A model generated the notes under the pieces. It was not told where the DNA came from. It saw nothing but the letters and a program-made list of their open reading frames with translations, and searched no databases. Both the position numbers and the translations under genes were made by a program. Positions 26,520 to 34,777 of a stretch of DNA of 49,391 bases are shown here, piece by piece. The stretch is taken from NCBI RefSeq assembly GCF_007556605.1, contig NZ_VJND01000016.1, positions 1 through 49,391 of the forward strand. The letters are read 5' to 3'. Each line of letters opens with the position of its first letter. Position 1 is the first letter of the stretch. This stretch comes from Tepidimonas sediminis. GTDB taxonomy: Bacteria > Pseudomonadota > Gammaproteobacteria > Burkholderiales > Burkholderiaceae_C.

Positions 26520-28213
26520 CGCGCGGCAGGATCGGAAGCCTCGAGGGGATCGGCGGCGGCCGCGAGCAGCCGCAGCAGACCGTGCAGGACCGCCGGGCGG
26601 CCGTGCTCGTCCAGCTCAAGTTCCAGCAGCAGCTCGGCCTGGGCCAGTGTGCCGTCGGGACGCTGCAGGCGCAGCGGCAGCCGCGGCAGGGCGTCGCCCG
26701 CCATGGCCTGCTGCAGCGCCGCGCGCACGTGGGCGCGGTCCTCGGCCGGCAGGCAGGCCAGCAGCGTCTCCAGCGCGGGCGCCGCGGCCCTCTCGGACGG
26801 GCGCGGCAGCAGCGCCTCCAGATCGGCGTCCCATTGCCAGCGCTGCGTGGCCAGGTCCACGCGCAGCGGCGCGGCCGCGCACAGCGTCTGCAGCCAGCGG
26901 CGCAGCCGCCGCTCGTACGCCAGCGCGTCGCGCGTGGCCAGCAGCTCGGTCAGGTCGCGCGCGATGCCCAGCACGCCGATCAGGCGGCCGTCCGGCGCGT
27001 GCAGCGGCGTCTTGATGGTCTGCACGTGCTCGCGGTGGCCGTCGCTGGCGAAGGTCAGCACCTCCTCGTTGACGTGCGGGCCGCCGGCCTCGATGGCGCG
27101 CTGGTCGTGGGCGCGGAAGGCGTCGGCGGTGGCGACGTCGACGAAGTCGTAGTCGGTGCGGCCCAGCAGCGCCTGCTGCGGCACGCCGTAGAGTTGCTCG
27201 AAGCGGCGGTTGCACGCCAGGTAGCGGCCGACCGGGTCCTTGAGCCAGACCAGGTCCGGGATGGTGTCCAGGATGCCGGCCAGCGTCTCGCGGTCGCGCG
27301 CCAGCTCGGCGGTGCGGCGGCGCACCTGCCGGCGCAGCAGCGCGATCCACGCCGCCAGCGCCAGCAGCATCGCCGCCAGCCCCGCCAGCGCCCATGGCAG
27401 CCAGTGCGGCACGGCCCAGCGGCGGGCGCCTTCCTCCTGCGGCGCCAGCCAGCGCCGGCGCAGCGTCTCGCGCTCCTCGGTGGTGATGGCCTGCATGCCC
27501 TGCGCCACGCGCGCGCGCATCGCCGCATCGCCCTTGCGCACGGCATGGCGCACGTCGCCGCGATAGAGGTCGAAGGCCTTGACGAACTGCCGCTGCAGGC
27601 CGAACTGGGCCAGGAAGTAGGCGGCCGGGTAGTCGTCGATGCAGAACAGCCAGATCTGGCCGGCGGCCACCGCCTCGAACAGCGCGCGGTAGGTCGGGAA
27701 CGCGCGCCGGTTGGTGATGCCGGCCAGCTCCAGGTGATCGACGCAGGCGTCGCCGGCCTGCACGCCGACGGTGAAGCCCTGCAGACCGCCCAGGTCGCGC
27801 ACCGCCGTCAGCGTGACATGGCGGAAGATGGCGCCGGTCTGGGTGGCGTAGGGCTCGAGGAAGTCCAGCCAGGCCTCGCGCTGCGGCGTGCGGTAGATGG
27901 TGTCGATGACGTCGGCGGCGCCGGCGCGCATCTGGCGCTGCGCCTCCTCCCACGGCAGGGCATCGAGCCGCACGCGCACACCGGTCTTGACCTCCCACAG
28001 CCGCCACAGGTCCGCCGTGTAGCCCTGCGGGCGCCCCTCGGCGTCGAGGAACAGGAACGGCGGAAAGTTGTGGTCGCCGACGACGCGGATCTCGCGCGCA
28101 GAGGACGGTACCGCGGCGGGTTGCGCCGCCGCGGCGGTGCCGAGCAGCAGCGCCAGCGCGGCCGGCACGGCGGCGAGCAGGCGGAGCAGAGCGCCGAGGA
28201 TGGCGGGCGTCAT
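26516..28213 (-). CDS. Periplasmic binding domain-TM-PAS receptor lacking an output domain
   Basis: A 565-residue receptor. Residues 1-30 are a signal peptide; 40-258 form an SBP_bac_3 solute-binding domain ([34 protein letters not shown]). TM segment at about 271-293, basic RRQVRRR, short coiled region, a clear PAS domain (308-425, [20 protein letters not shown]...GIARDLTEL) and a second PAS-like fold (about 450-553). Then it ends: there is no kinase, GGDEF, EAL or HD domain. Full-length relatives normally continue into a histidine kinase or cyclase. It overlaps the hybrid kinase gene and the HD-GYP gene by four bases on either side, so it probably acts in a complex with them. Confidence 0.9.
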   Translation of the reverse strand: MTPAILGALLRLLAAVPAALALLLGTAAAAQPAAVPSSAREIRVVGDHNFPPFLFLDAEGRPQGYTADLWRLWEVKTGVRVRLDALPWEEAQRQMRAGAADVIDTIYRTPQREAWLDFLEPYATQTGAIFRHVTLTAVRDLGGLQGFTVGVQAGDACVDHLELAGITNRRAFPTYRALFEAVAAGQIWLFCIDDYPAAYFLAQFGLQRQFVKAFDLYRGDVRHAVRKGDAAMRARVAQGMQAITTEERETLRRRWLAPQEEGARRWAVPHWLPWALAGLAAMLLALAAWIALLRRQVRRRTAELARDRETLAGILDTIPDLVWLKDPVGRYLACNRRFEQLYGVPQQALLGRTDYDFVDVATADAFRAHDQRAIEAGGPHVNEEVLTFASDGHREHVQTIKTPLHAPDGRLIGVLGIARDLTELLATRDALAYERRLRRWLQTLCAAAPLRVDLATQRWQWDADLEALLPRPSERAAAPALETLLACLPAEDRAHVRAALQQAMAGDALPRLPLRLQRPDGTLAQAELLLELELDEHGRPAVLHGLLRLLAAAADPLEASDPAAR

Positions 28214-31200
28214 GGCGTGGACTCCCCGGTCGTGGCCGGCGCGTGGCCGGCGGCGCGCAGCGTGGCCAGCGCCGCCTCGAAATCGAAGGCGGCCAGGGCG
28301 TCGCGCAGCGCGGGATAGGCCGGGCCGAGCGCGGTGCGCAGCGCCTCCTCGTGCGCGCCGGCCCAGGCCAGCGCGGCGGCGTCGCCGGTGGCCAGCAGCC
28401 ATGCCAGCTCGCCGAGGTCGGCCCCGGCGCCGGGGGACGCAGCGGCCGGCGCCGGGGCAGCCTCCTGCCCGGTGCCCAGCGCCGTGCGCAACCCCTGCAC
28501 CAGCGCACGCAGCGCGGCGTCGGTGGCGGCCCAGGCGGGCTCGCCGTCCAGCGTCGGCGGTGGCGGATCCTGGCGCGCGGCGGCCTGCAGCGCCTGCTGC
28601 AGCTCGGCGGCGTGGCGCGCCAGCCGGTGCGCGCCCAGCGTGGCGGCCACGCCCTTGAGCGTGTGCGCGGCGCGGATGGCGGCGTCGTGCTCGCCGGCGG
28701 CCCACAGCGCGGCGATGGTGGCGCTGGCCTGCGCCTGCTCGGCGACGAAGCGCTTCAGCAGCGAGCGGTACAGCGTCACGCGGCCGGCGGCGCGGCGCAG
28801 GCCGTCGGCGGCGTCCAGCCCGTCGACCGCCGGCACCTCGGCGGTGATCGGGGCCCCGGTGGCCCCCGTCGCCGCCGACGGGGGCGGGGCAGTCGTGTCG
28901 GCCGCGGCGGGCGCGGAGCCGTCGTCCGGTGCCGCCCTCGCGGCATCGCCCGGCAGCCAGCGCTGCAGCGTGGCCCACAGGCGCGGCGGGTCGATCGGCT
29001 TGGGCAGAAAGTCGTTCATGCCCGCCTCCAGGCAGCGCTGGCGGTCCTCGGCCAGCACGTTGGCCGTCATCGCCACGATCGGCACCGTGCCCCAGCCGGG
29101 CAGCGCGCGGATGCGGCGCGTGGCCTCCAGCCCGTCCATCAGCGGCATCTGCATGTCCATCAGGATGACGTCGTAGGCCGGCCGCTCGCGCACGCGCTGC
29201 AGCGCCTGCAGGCCGTTTTCCGCTTCCTCGACCTCCAGCCCCGCCTCCTGCAGCAGCTCGCGCGCGACCTCGCGGTTGATGGCGTTGTCCTCTACCAGCA
29301 GCACGCGGCGACCGCGCAGCGCCGGTGGCGGCGTCTGCGGCGGCGTGACCGGGCCGGGCGTGCCGGCCGTGGACGGCTGCGCCCCCAGCGCCTGCATCAG
29401 GTGGTCCAGCAGCATCGACGGCGACACCGGCTTGAACAGCACGCCGTCGAAGCCCTCGGCCTGCACGCGCGCGAACACCTCCTCGCGGCCGAAGGCGGTG
29501 ATCAGGATCAGCCGCGGCGGCGGCTGCAACCCGAGCGCGCGCAGCCGCGCGCCGGTCTCGAAGCCGTCCATGCCCGGCATCTGCCAGTCCAGCAGCACGA
29601 CGTCGAACGGGCGCTGCGCCGCAGCGGCCGCCTGCGCGGCGCGCAGCGCCGCGGCGCCCGAGTCCACCACCTCGGCCTGGAAGCCGAGGTTGCGCAGCTG
29701 CTCGCCCAGCACCTCGCGCGCGGCCGGGTGGTCGTCCACCACCAGCACGCGCCGGCCGCGCACCTCCACCGGCGCGGCCGCCGGCGGCGCCGCCGCGCCG
29801 GCGCGCACCCGCACCACGGCCCAGAACGCCGAACCCCGGCCGGGCTCGCTCCTGACCCCCACCGAGCCGCCCATCAGCTGCGCCAGTCGCTTGACGATGG
29901 CCAGCCCCAGGCCCGTGCCGCCGTAGCGGCGCGTGATCGAGGTGTCGGCCTGCTGGAAGGCCTGGAACAGCTGCGCCTGCTGCGCCTCGGTGAGGCCGAT
30001 GCCTGTGTCCTCCACCTGCAGGCGCAGCCAGAGGTCGTCGCCGTCGCGCCGCTCGACGCGGATGCGCAGACGGACTTCGCCGCGCTCGGTGAACTTGACG
30101 GCGTTGTTGCCGTAGTTGGCCAGGATCTGGCCCAGCCGCACCGGATCGCCGATCAGGCGCGGCGGCACGTCCGGGGCGACGTCGACGATCAGCTCCAGCC
30201 CCTTGGCCTGCGCCTTGTCGGCGATGAGCGCGGTGAAGTTGTCGATCAGCTTGTCGAGCGGGAACTCGACCTGCTCCAGCTCCAGCTTGCCGGCCTCGAT
30301 CTTGGACAGGTCCAGGATGTCGTTGATGAGGCCCAGCAGGTGCTGCGCCGACTGCTGCAGCTTGTCGAGGTAGTCGCGCTGCCTGTCGTCCAGCCCGGAG
30401 CGCGCCAGCAGGTGCGCCAGCCCGATGATGGCGTTCATCGGTGTGCGGATCTCGTGGCTGACGTTGGCCAGGAAGTCGGACTTGGCGCGCGAGGCCGCCT
30501 CGGCGCGCGCGGTGGCGTCGCGCAGCAGCAGCTCCTGCGCGCGCAGCTGCTCGTTGGCCTGCTGCAGCTCGCGCGTGCGCGCCTGCACGCGCTGCTCCAG
30601 CTCCTCGTTGAGCTGCTGCAGCGCCTGCTGCGCGGTCTTCAGGTCGGTGATGTCCATCGCATGGCCGACGTAGCCGCCCAGGCTGCCGTCGTCGCGCCGC
30701 AGCGGATTGCCCTCCAGCAGCAGCCAGTGCCACTGGCCGGCGGCGTCGCGCAGGCGCAGCTCGGCCACCAGGTGCTCGCGGCGCGCGCGCGCGGCGTCGA
30801 AGGCGTCGGCGAAGACGGCGCGATCCTGCGGGTGCATGTCCAGCCGCCAGCCGTGGCCCAAGAGCGCCTGCAGCGGCCGGCCGCTGAAGCGGCACCACAC
30901 GTCGTTGACGTAGGTGAAGGCGCCGTCGGCGTCGCTGCGCCAGACGAGGATGCGGCCGGCCTCCGCCAGCGTGCGGAAGTGCGCCTCGCTGTCGCGCAGG
31001 CGCTGCTGCGCCACCTGCAGCCGGTCCACCATCGCGTTGAAGCTGCGCGCCAGCGTGCCGATCTCCTCCGGCCCCTGCTCGGGCAGATGCGGCACCGCGC
31101 GCCCTTCCATGAAGGCGACGCTGGCGTCGCGCAGGCGCGCCAGCGGCAGCGCGACGTGGCGCCGCAGCAGCCAGGCCAGCAGCCCCATCAGCGTCAGCGC

Positions 31201-31767
31201 CACCGCCGCGCCGGGCAGCAGGCCCACGAGCGTCGCGTGGCGCAGCCGGTCCAGCTCCAGCGACAGGTCCAGCTCCAGCCACACCGCACCGCGGCGCAGG
31301 TTGCGCAGCAGCGGCTCGTCCACCCGCTGCAGATAGGGCACCAGGATGCGCAGGCGCCGGCCGCCCTCGTGCGGCAGCACGAACGGCAGGTAGCCGAACG
31401 CCACCGCCTGGAACTGGTTGGCGTCGAAGCCCTCGATGACTTCGGCGGCGCGGCGGCCCTCCCAGGCGACGCGGTGCGCGGCCTCGATGATGCCGGACGG
31501 GTTGACCAGCGCCAGCTGGCGCACGCGCAGATCGGCCGAGGCCAGGCTCACCTCGGCCCGCACCTCGTCGGCATGGTCCTGCAGCCGCCGCTCGGCCGCA
31601 CGCGCCAGCGCCTGCGCCAGCGCCAGCCCCTCGGTGTGCGCGCGCTCCAGCACCCCGGCGCGCCCGGCGTGCCAGCCCCACAGGCCGCTGAAGGCCAGGT
31701 AGGCCGCCACCAGCAGCAGCGCCGCCACCGGCAGCACACGGCCCAGGCGCAGCCGCGTGGCGCTCAT
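28210..31767 (-). CDS. Hybrid sensor histidine kinase (HAMP-PAS-HisKA-HATPase-REC-REC-Hpt)
   Basis: A 1185-residue inner-membrane phosphorelay kinase. TM1 (11-30), a periplasmic loop (about 35-180), TM2 (182-201), HAMP (200-255), PAS (262-380), coiled coil (380-430), HisKA with phospho-His438 in [14 protein letters not shown], HATPase_c with NxxxN-type NNAVKF, DTGIGL and GGTGLGLAI. Receiver 1 has Asp727 ([11 protein letters not shown]); receiver 2 has Asp871 ([10 protein letters not shown]); both keep their conserved Lys (779 and 923). A C-terminal Hpt has His1035 in [13 protein letters not shown]. All phosphorelay residues are present. It overlaps the upstream lipoprotein gene and the downstream receptor gene by four bases each. 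Output is probably the HD-GYP regulator two genes on. Confidence 0.95.
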   Translation of the reverse strand: MSATRLRLGRVLPVAALLLVAAYLAFSGLWGWHAGRAGVLERAHTEGLALAQALARAAERRLQDHADEVRAEVSLASADLRVRQLALVNPSGIIEAAHRVAWEGRRAAEVIEGFDANQFQAVAFGYLPFVLPHEGGRRLRILVPYLQRVDEPLLRNLRRGAVWLELDLSLELDRLRHATLVGLLPGAAVALTLMGLLAWLLRRHVALPLARLRDASVAFMEGRAVPHLPEQGPEEIGTLARSFNAMVDRLQVAQQRLRDSEAHFRTLAEAGRILVWRSDADGAFTYVNDVWCRFSGRPLQALLGHGWRLDMHPQDRAVFADAFDAARARREHLVAELRLRDAAGQWHWLLLEGNPLRRDDGSLGGYVGHAMDITDLKTAQQALQQLNEELEQRVQARTRELQQANEQLRAQELLLRDATARAEAASRAKSDFLANVSHEIRTPMNAIIGLAHLLARSGLDDRQRDYLDKLQQSAQHLLGLINDILDLSKIEAGKLELEQVEFPLDKLIDNFTALIADKAQAKGLELIVDVAPDVPPRLIGDPVRLGQILANYGNNAVKFTERGEVRLRIRVERRDGDDLWLRLQVEDTGIGLTEAQQAQLFQAFQQADTSITRRYGGTGLGLAIVKRLAQLMGGSVGVRSEPGRGSAFWAVVRVRAGAAAPPAAAPVEVRGRRVLVVDDHPAAREVLGEQLRNLGFQAEVVDSGAAALRAAQAAAAAQRPFDVVLLDWQMPGMDGFETGARLRALGLQPPPRLILITAFGREEVFARVQAEGFDGVLFKPVSPSMLLDHLMQALGAQPSTAGTPGPVTPPQTPPPALRGRRVLLVEDNAINREVARELLQEAGLEVEEAENGLQALQRVRERPAYDVILMDMQMPLMDGLEATRRIRALPGWGTVPIVAMTANVLAEDRQRCLEAGMNDFLPKPIDPPRLWATLQRWLPGDAARAAPDDGSAPAAADTTAPPPSAATGATGAPITAEVPAVDGLDAADGLRRAAGRVTLYRSLLKRFVAEQAQASATIAALWAAGEHDAAIRAAHTLKGVAATLGAHRLARHAAELQQALQAAARQDPPPPTLDGEPAWAATDAALRALVQGLRTALGTGQEAAPAPAAASPGAGADLGELAWLLATGDAAALAWAGAHEEALRTALGPAYPALRDALAAFDFEAALATLRAAGHAPATTGESTP

Positions 31768-32774
31768 GCCGGCGGCCCCCACGGCGCGCTGACGAAGCGC
31801 GCGTCGACGGTGTCGTCCCACTGCCACGGCGAGGTGGGCATGCCGCGCTCGGCCATCAGCGCCAGCAGCTCGCCGGCGGTGCGGCTGATCTGGCCGTCGG
31901 GAGCCAGCATCGCGCGCACCTCGTCGCGCGCGGGCAGCCGCAGGCCGCGAAAGAGCGCCGGCACCTGCGCGGCAGGCACCTGCAGCCGCGGCGCCATCAG
32001 GCGCGCCGGCAGCTGGTCGGGCGCCGGCTCCCTGCCCCACAACCACCAGGCCCGGGTGTGCGCATCCACCAGATGCTGCACGGCCGGCGCGCGGGCGGCC
32101 AGCACCTCGGCGCGCAGCGCCAGCACATCGACGATGCGGCCCGGGATGGCGCGGCTGTCGAACACGCGCACCGCCCCCTGCGCCTCCAGCCGCGACGCCC
32201 AGGGCTCGGCCGTGACGACGGCGTCCACCGCCCCGGAGGTCAGCATCTCCACGCTGCGGTCCAGCGTCATCGGCACCTTGACGACGTCCTCCACGCGCAA
32301 CCGCTGGGCCTTGAGCAGCGCATCGAGCAGGATGACGCCGCCGGCGCTGTCCTCCACGCCGATGCGCCGCCCCCGCAACTGACCCGGCTGGCGCAGGCCC
32401 GGGCGCGCGATGACCGCGTCGGCACCGTCGGAGATGTCCAGCACATGCACGATGCGCAGCCGGATGCCGCGCGCGCGGCCGAGCAGCACCTCGTCCAGCG
32501 TCAGCTGCGCGCCTTCGAGCTGGCCGCTGGCCAGCGCGCGCAGCGTGTCGGTGTTGGAACGCAGCTCGATGAGCCGCACCTGCGCGGGGTCGAGCCAGCC
32601 GGCCTCGCGCGCGAGAAACAGCAGCTCGTAGCCGGGGAAGACCAGGCTGCCGATGCGCAGCGGCGGCAGCGGCGGCTGGCAGCCGCCCAGCGCCGCCGCC
32701 AGCGCCAGCCCGCCGGCACCGGCCAGCCAGCGCCGCCGCGCGGCGCGGAAGGGCGGCGGGCTGGCGCGTTCCAT
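31764..32774 (-). CDS. NMT1/ThiY-like substrate-binding lipoprotein
   Basis: A 336-residue periplasmic binding protein of the NMT1/SsuA/ThiY type. A basic N-terminus with RRR, a hydrophobic stretch and the lipobox LGGC (Cys32) indicate a lipid-anchored export product. The binding fold includes [69 protein letters not shown] and [10 protein letters not shown]. No ABC ATPase or permease gene is nearby; instead it overlaps the sensor kinase gene by four bases. It is therefore more likely a ligand-presenting sensor partner than part of a transporter (inference). An AAGGGA site lies nine bases before the ATG. rsmE ends 32 bp upstream. Confidence 0.88.
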   Translation of the reverse strand: MERASPPPFRAARRRWLAGAGGLALAAALGGCQPPLPPLRIGSLVFPGYELLFLAREAGWLDPAQVRLIELRSNTDTLRALASGQLEGAQLTLDEVLLGRARGIRLRIVHVLDISDGADAVIARPGLRQPGQLRGRRIGVEDSAGGVILLDALLKAQRLRVEDVVKVPMTLDRSVEMLTSGAVDAVVTAEPWASRLEAQGAVRVFDSRAIPGRIVDVLALRAEVLAARAPAVQHLVDAHTRAWWLWGREPAPDQLPARLMAPRLQVPAAQVPALFRGLRLPARDEVRAMLAPDGQISRTAGELLALMAERGMPTSPWQWDDTVDARFVSAPWGPPA

Positions 32775-32806
32775 CACGTCGGATCCCTTGGGGTTGGACG
32801 ACCGGC

Positions 32807-33574
32807 CTATGGTAGCGGGCCGGCCTCCGGCTGGACAGGGGGCGGCGACGTCAGCAACACGAGCGCCGCCAGCGCCGCGGTCTCGCTGCGCAGCGTGCGC
32901 GCGCCCAGCGACAGCGGCGCCAAGCCCGCCTGCGCCAGCGCCGCTTCCTCCGCCTCGGTCAGCCCGCCCTCCGGCCCCAGCACGACGTGACAGGGGCCCC
33001 CGTGCGCCGCACCCCAGACCGGCAGCGGCACGCTGCCGGCGGCCAGCGACAGCCAGACGCCCGCGCCGAGCGCCGCGCGTGCCGGATCGGCCAGCCAGTC
33101 CGCGAGCAGCCGCACCGGGTGAACCCGCGGGACGCGGTTGCCGCCGCACTGCTCGCAGGCGGCCACGGCCACCGCCTGCCAGTGCGCCACCTTGCGCGCG
33201 GCGCGCTCGCCGTCCAGCCGCAGCACGGTGCGCGCGGTTCGCAGCGGCTGGATGCTGGCCACGCCAAGTTCGGTGGCCTTCTCGACCAGCCAGTCCATGC
33301 GCTCGTTGGCCGGCATGCCCACCGCCAGGTGCACCGCGCGCGCCGGCTCGCGCTCCACGGCCGCGTGCGCCTCCACCGTCACCGTGACGTCGCGCCGGCC
33401 CATCGCGCGCACGCGCGCGCGCCACTCGCCGCCGCGCGCCGGGTCGCCGAACAGCGTCAGGTCGTCACCCGGCTGCAGCCGCAGCACCTGCACATGGCGG
33501 GCCGCTTCGGGCGGCAGCGTCAGCGTCTGGCCGGCTTCGAGCGGCTGCGGCAGGTGAATGCGCGGGGCGGCCAC
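32807..33574 (-). CDS. rsmE: 16S rRNA (uracil-1498-N3)-methyltransferase
   Basis: A 255-residue SPOUT methyltransferase that methylates U1498 of 16S rRNA in assembled 30S subunits. The N-terminal PUA-like domain (1-75) has [19 protein letters not shown]; the trefoil-knot domain carries [35 protein letters not shown] and the SAM-loop [15 protein letters not shown]. The final ALRSET-type motif appears as [16 protein letters not shown]. It lies 18 bp after amgK and 32 bp before the binding lipoprotein gene on the same strand. Confidence 0.95.
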   Translation of the reverse strand: MAAPRIHLPQPLEAGQTLTLPPEAARHVQVLRLQPGDDLTLFGDPARGGEWRARVRAMGRRDVTVTVEAHAAVEREPARAVHLAVGMPANERMDWLVEKATELGVASIQPLRTARTVLRLDGERAARKVAHWQAVAVAACEQCGGNRVPRVHPVRLLADWLADPARAALGAGVWLSLAAGSVPLPVWGAAHGGPCHVVLGPEGGLTEAEEAALAQAGLAPLSLGARTLRSETAALAALVLLTSPPPVQPEAGPLP

Positions 33575-33592
33575 GGGGATGGGGGTGCGGGC

Positions 33593-34732
33593 TCAGCTCA
33601 GGCCCGGCCGACCGATCGACCAGGCCACCGGGGTCTCGATGCCCTCCACCGCGTCGATCAGCTGCAGCAGGGGCTTGAGTTCGCGGTAGCGCGCCGCGGT
33701 GTGGCGGATGTAGGCGATGAAGCGCGGCGCATCGGCCAGGTACTGCGGCTTGCCGTCGCGCAGCGTCAGGCGCGCGAAGATGCCGGCCACCTTCAGGTGG
33801 CGCTGCAGCCCCATCCACTCCACCGCGCGGTAGAACGCCCCGAAATCCTGCGCCCAGCCCTCGGCGTCCAGCAGCCCGGCCTTGCGCGCGGCGTCCCAAT
33901 AGCGGATCGTGACGTCGAGCACCACCTCCTCGTCCCAGCTGAGGAAGGCGTCGCGCATGAGGCTGGCGATGTCGTACGTCACCGGACCGTGCACCGCGTC
34001 CTGGAAGTCCAGCACGCCGAGCCGCCCTTCGGGGCGCGCGGGGTCGAAGCCGCCGGCGGGCAGCATCAGGTTGCGCGGCATGTAGTCGCGGTGCACCCAC
34101 GCCGTGGGCTGCGCCAGCACCCGCCGCACGATCAGGTCGAACGCGGCCTCGAGCGTGCGGCGCTGTGCGTCCGACAGGGTGATGCCCTTGTGGCGCGCCA
34201 GGTACCAGTCGGGAAACAGCGCCAGCTCGCGCCGCAGCAGGGCCTCGTCGTACGGCGGCAGCACGCCGGGGCGGCTGGCGCGCTGCCACGCCACCAGCGC
34301 GGCAATCGCATCCTTGAAGTAGGGCAGGGCGGCGTCGGGCTGCTGCGGATCCAGCGCCTGCAGCAGCGTCTGCGTGCCCAGGTCCGTCAGCAGCAGGAAG
34401 CCGTCGGCCTCGTCCCAGGCGAGCACCTCGGGCACGCGCACGCCGGCTTCGCGCATCAGGCCGGCCACGCGCACGAACGGGCGGCAGTCCTCCAGCGCCG
34501 GCGGGGCGTCCATGACGATGCGCGTGCCGCCGCCGTGCGCAGCGTCGCAGTCGATGCGGAAGTAGCGGCGAAAGCTCGCGTCGGCGCTGGCCAGGCGCAG
34601 CGTCTCGGACCGCAGGCCGTGCGCGGGGGCCACGCGCGCCAGCCAGCGCTCGAACGCGGCGGCGCGCGCCGGGTCGGACCAGGTGATGGCGGCCGACGCG
34701 GCCGCGACAGGGGACGGGGGCACGGTGCTCAT
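33593..34732 (-). CDS. amgK: N-acetylmuramate/N-acetylglucosamine kinase AmgK-like phosphotransferase
   Basis: A 379-residue aminoglycoside-phosphotransferase-fold kinase. In Pseudomonas AmgK phosphorylates MurNAc and GlcNAc at the anomeric position for cell-wall recycling. The catalytic loop is HRDYMPRNLML (around 216-226, Asp base), the Mg-binding motif LDFQDAVHGPVTYD follows, and ASFRRYFRID marks the N-lobe. Divergence from lptD, with 45 bp between start codons, is the standard location of amgK. Its usual partner murU is not next to it; rsmE is. Function follows from family and position; the substrate is not proven. Confidence 0.87.
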   Translation of the reverse strand: MSTVPPSPVAAASAAITWSDPARAAAFERWLARVAPAHGLRSETLRLASADASFRRYFRIDCDAAHGGGTRIVMDAPPALEDCRPFVRVAGLMREAGVRVPEVLAWDEADGFLLLTDLGTQTLLQALDPQQPDAALPYFKDAIAALVAWQRASRPGVLPPYDEALLRRELALFPDWYLARHKGITLSDAQRRTLEAAFDLIVRRVLAQPTAWVHRDYMPRNLMLPAGGFDPARPEGRLGVLDFQDAVHGPVTYDIASLMRDAFLSWDEEVVLDVTIRYWDAARKAGLLDAEGWAQDFGAFYRAVEWMGLQRHLKVAGIFARLTLRDGKPQYLADAPRFIAYIRHTAARYRELKPLLQLIDAVEGIETPVAWSIGRPGLS

Positions 34733-34733
34733 G

Positions 34734-34752
34734 GATAATCGTCGCGATTCTA
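34734..34752. promoter_or_regulatory. Overlapping divergent -10 elements of amgK and lptD
   Basis: On the plus strand GATAAT (34734-34739) faces lptD; on the minus strand TAGAAT (34752-34747) faces amgK. Between and partly within them lies the 11-base dyad ATCG-tcg-CGAT (34738-34748). Each start would fall in or beside the opposite -10. Confidence 0.45.
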
Positions 34753-34777
34753 CGGAGCCCCCGCGGCCACCGCCGCC

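Noticed and set aside
28243-32382. Very long plus-strand open frame opposite the kinase genes
   Set aside because: Gln/Arg/His-rich translation with no domain; it is the antisense shadow of GC-rich coding DNA with few stop codons.
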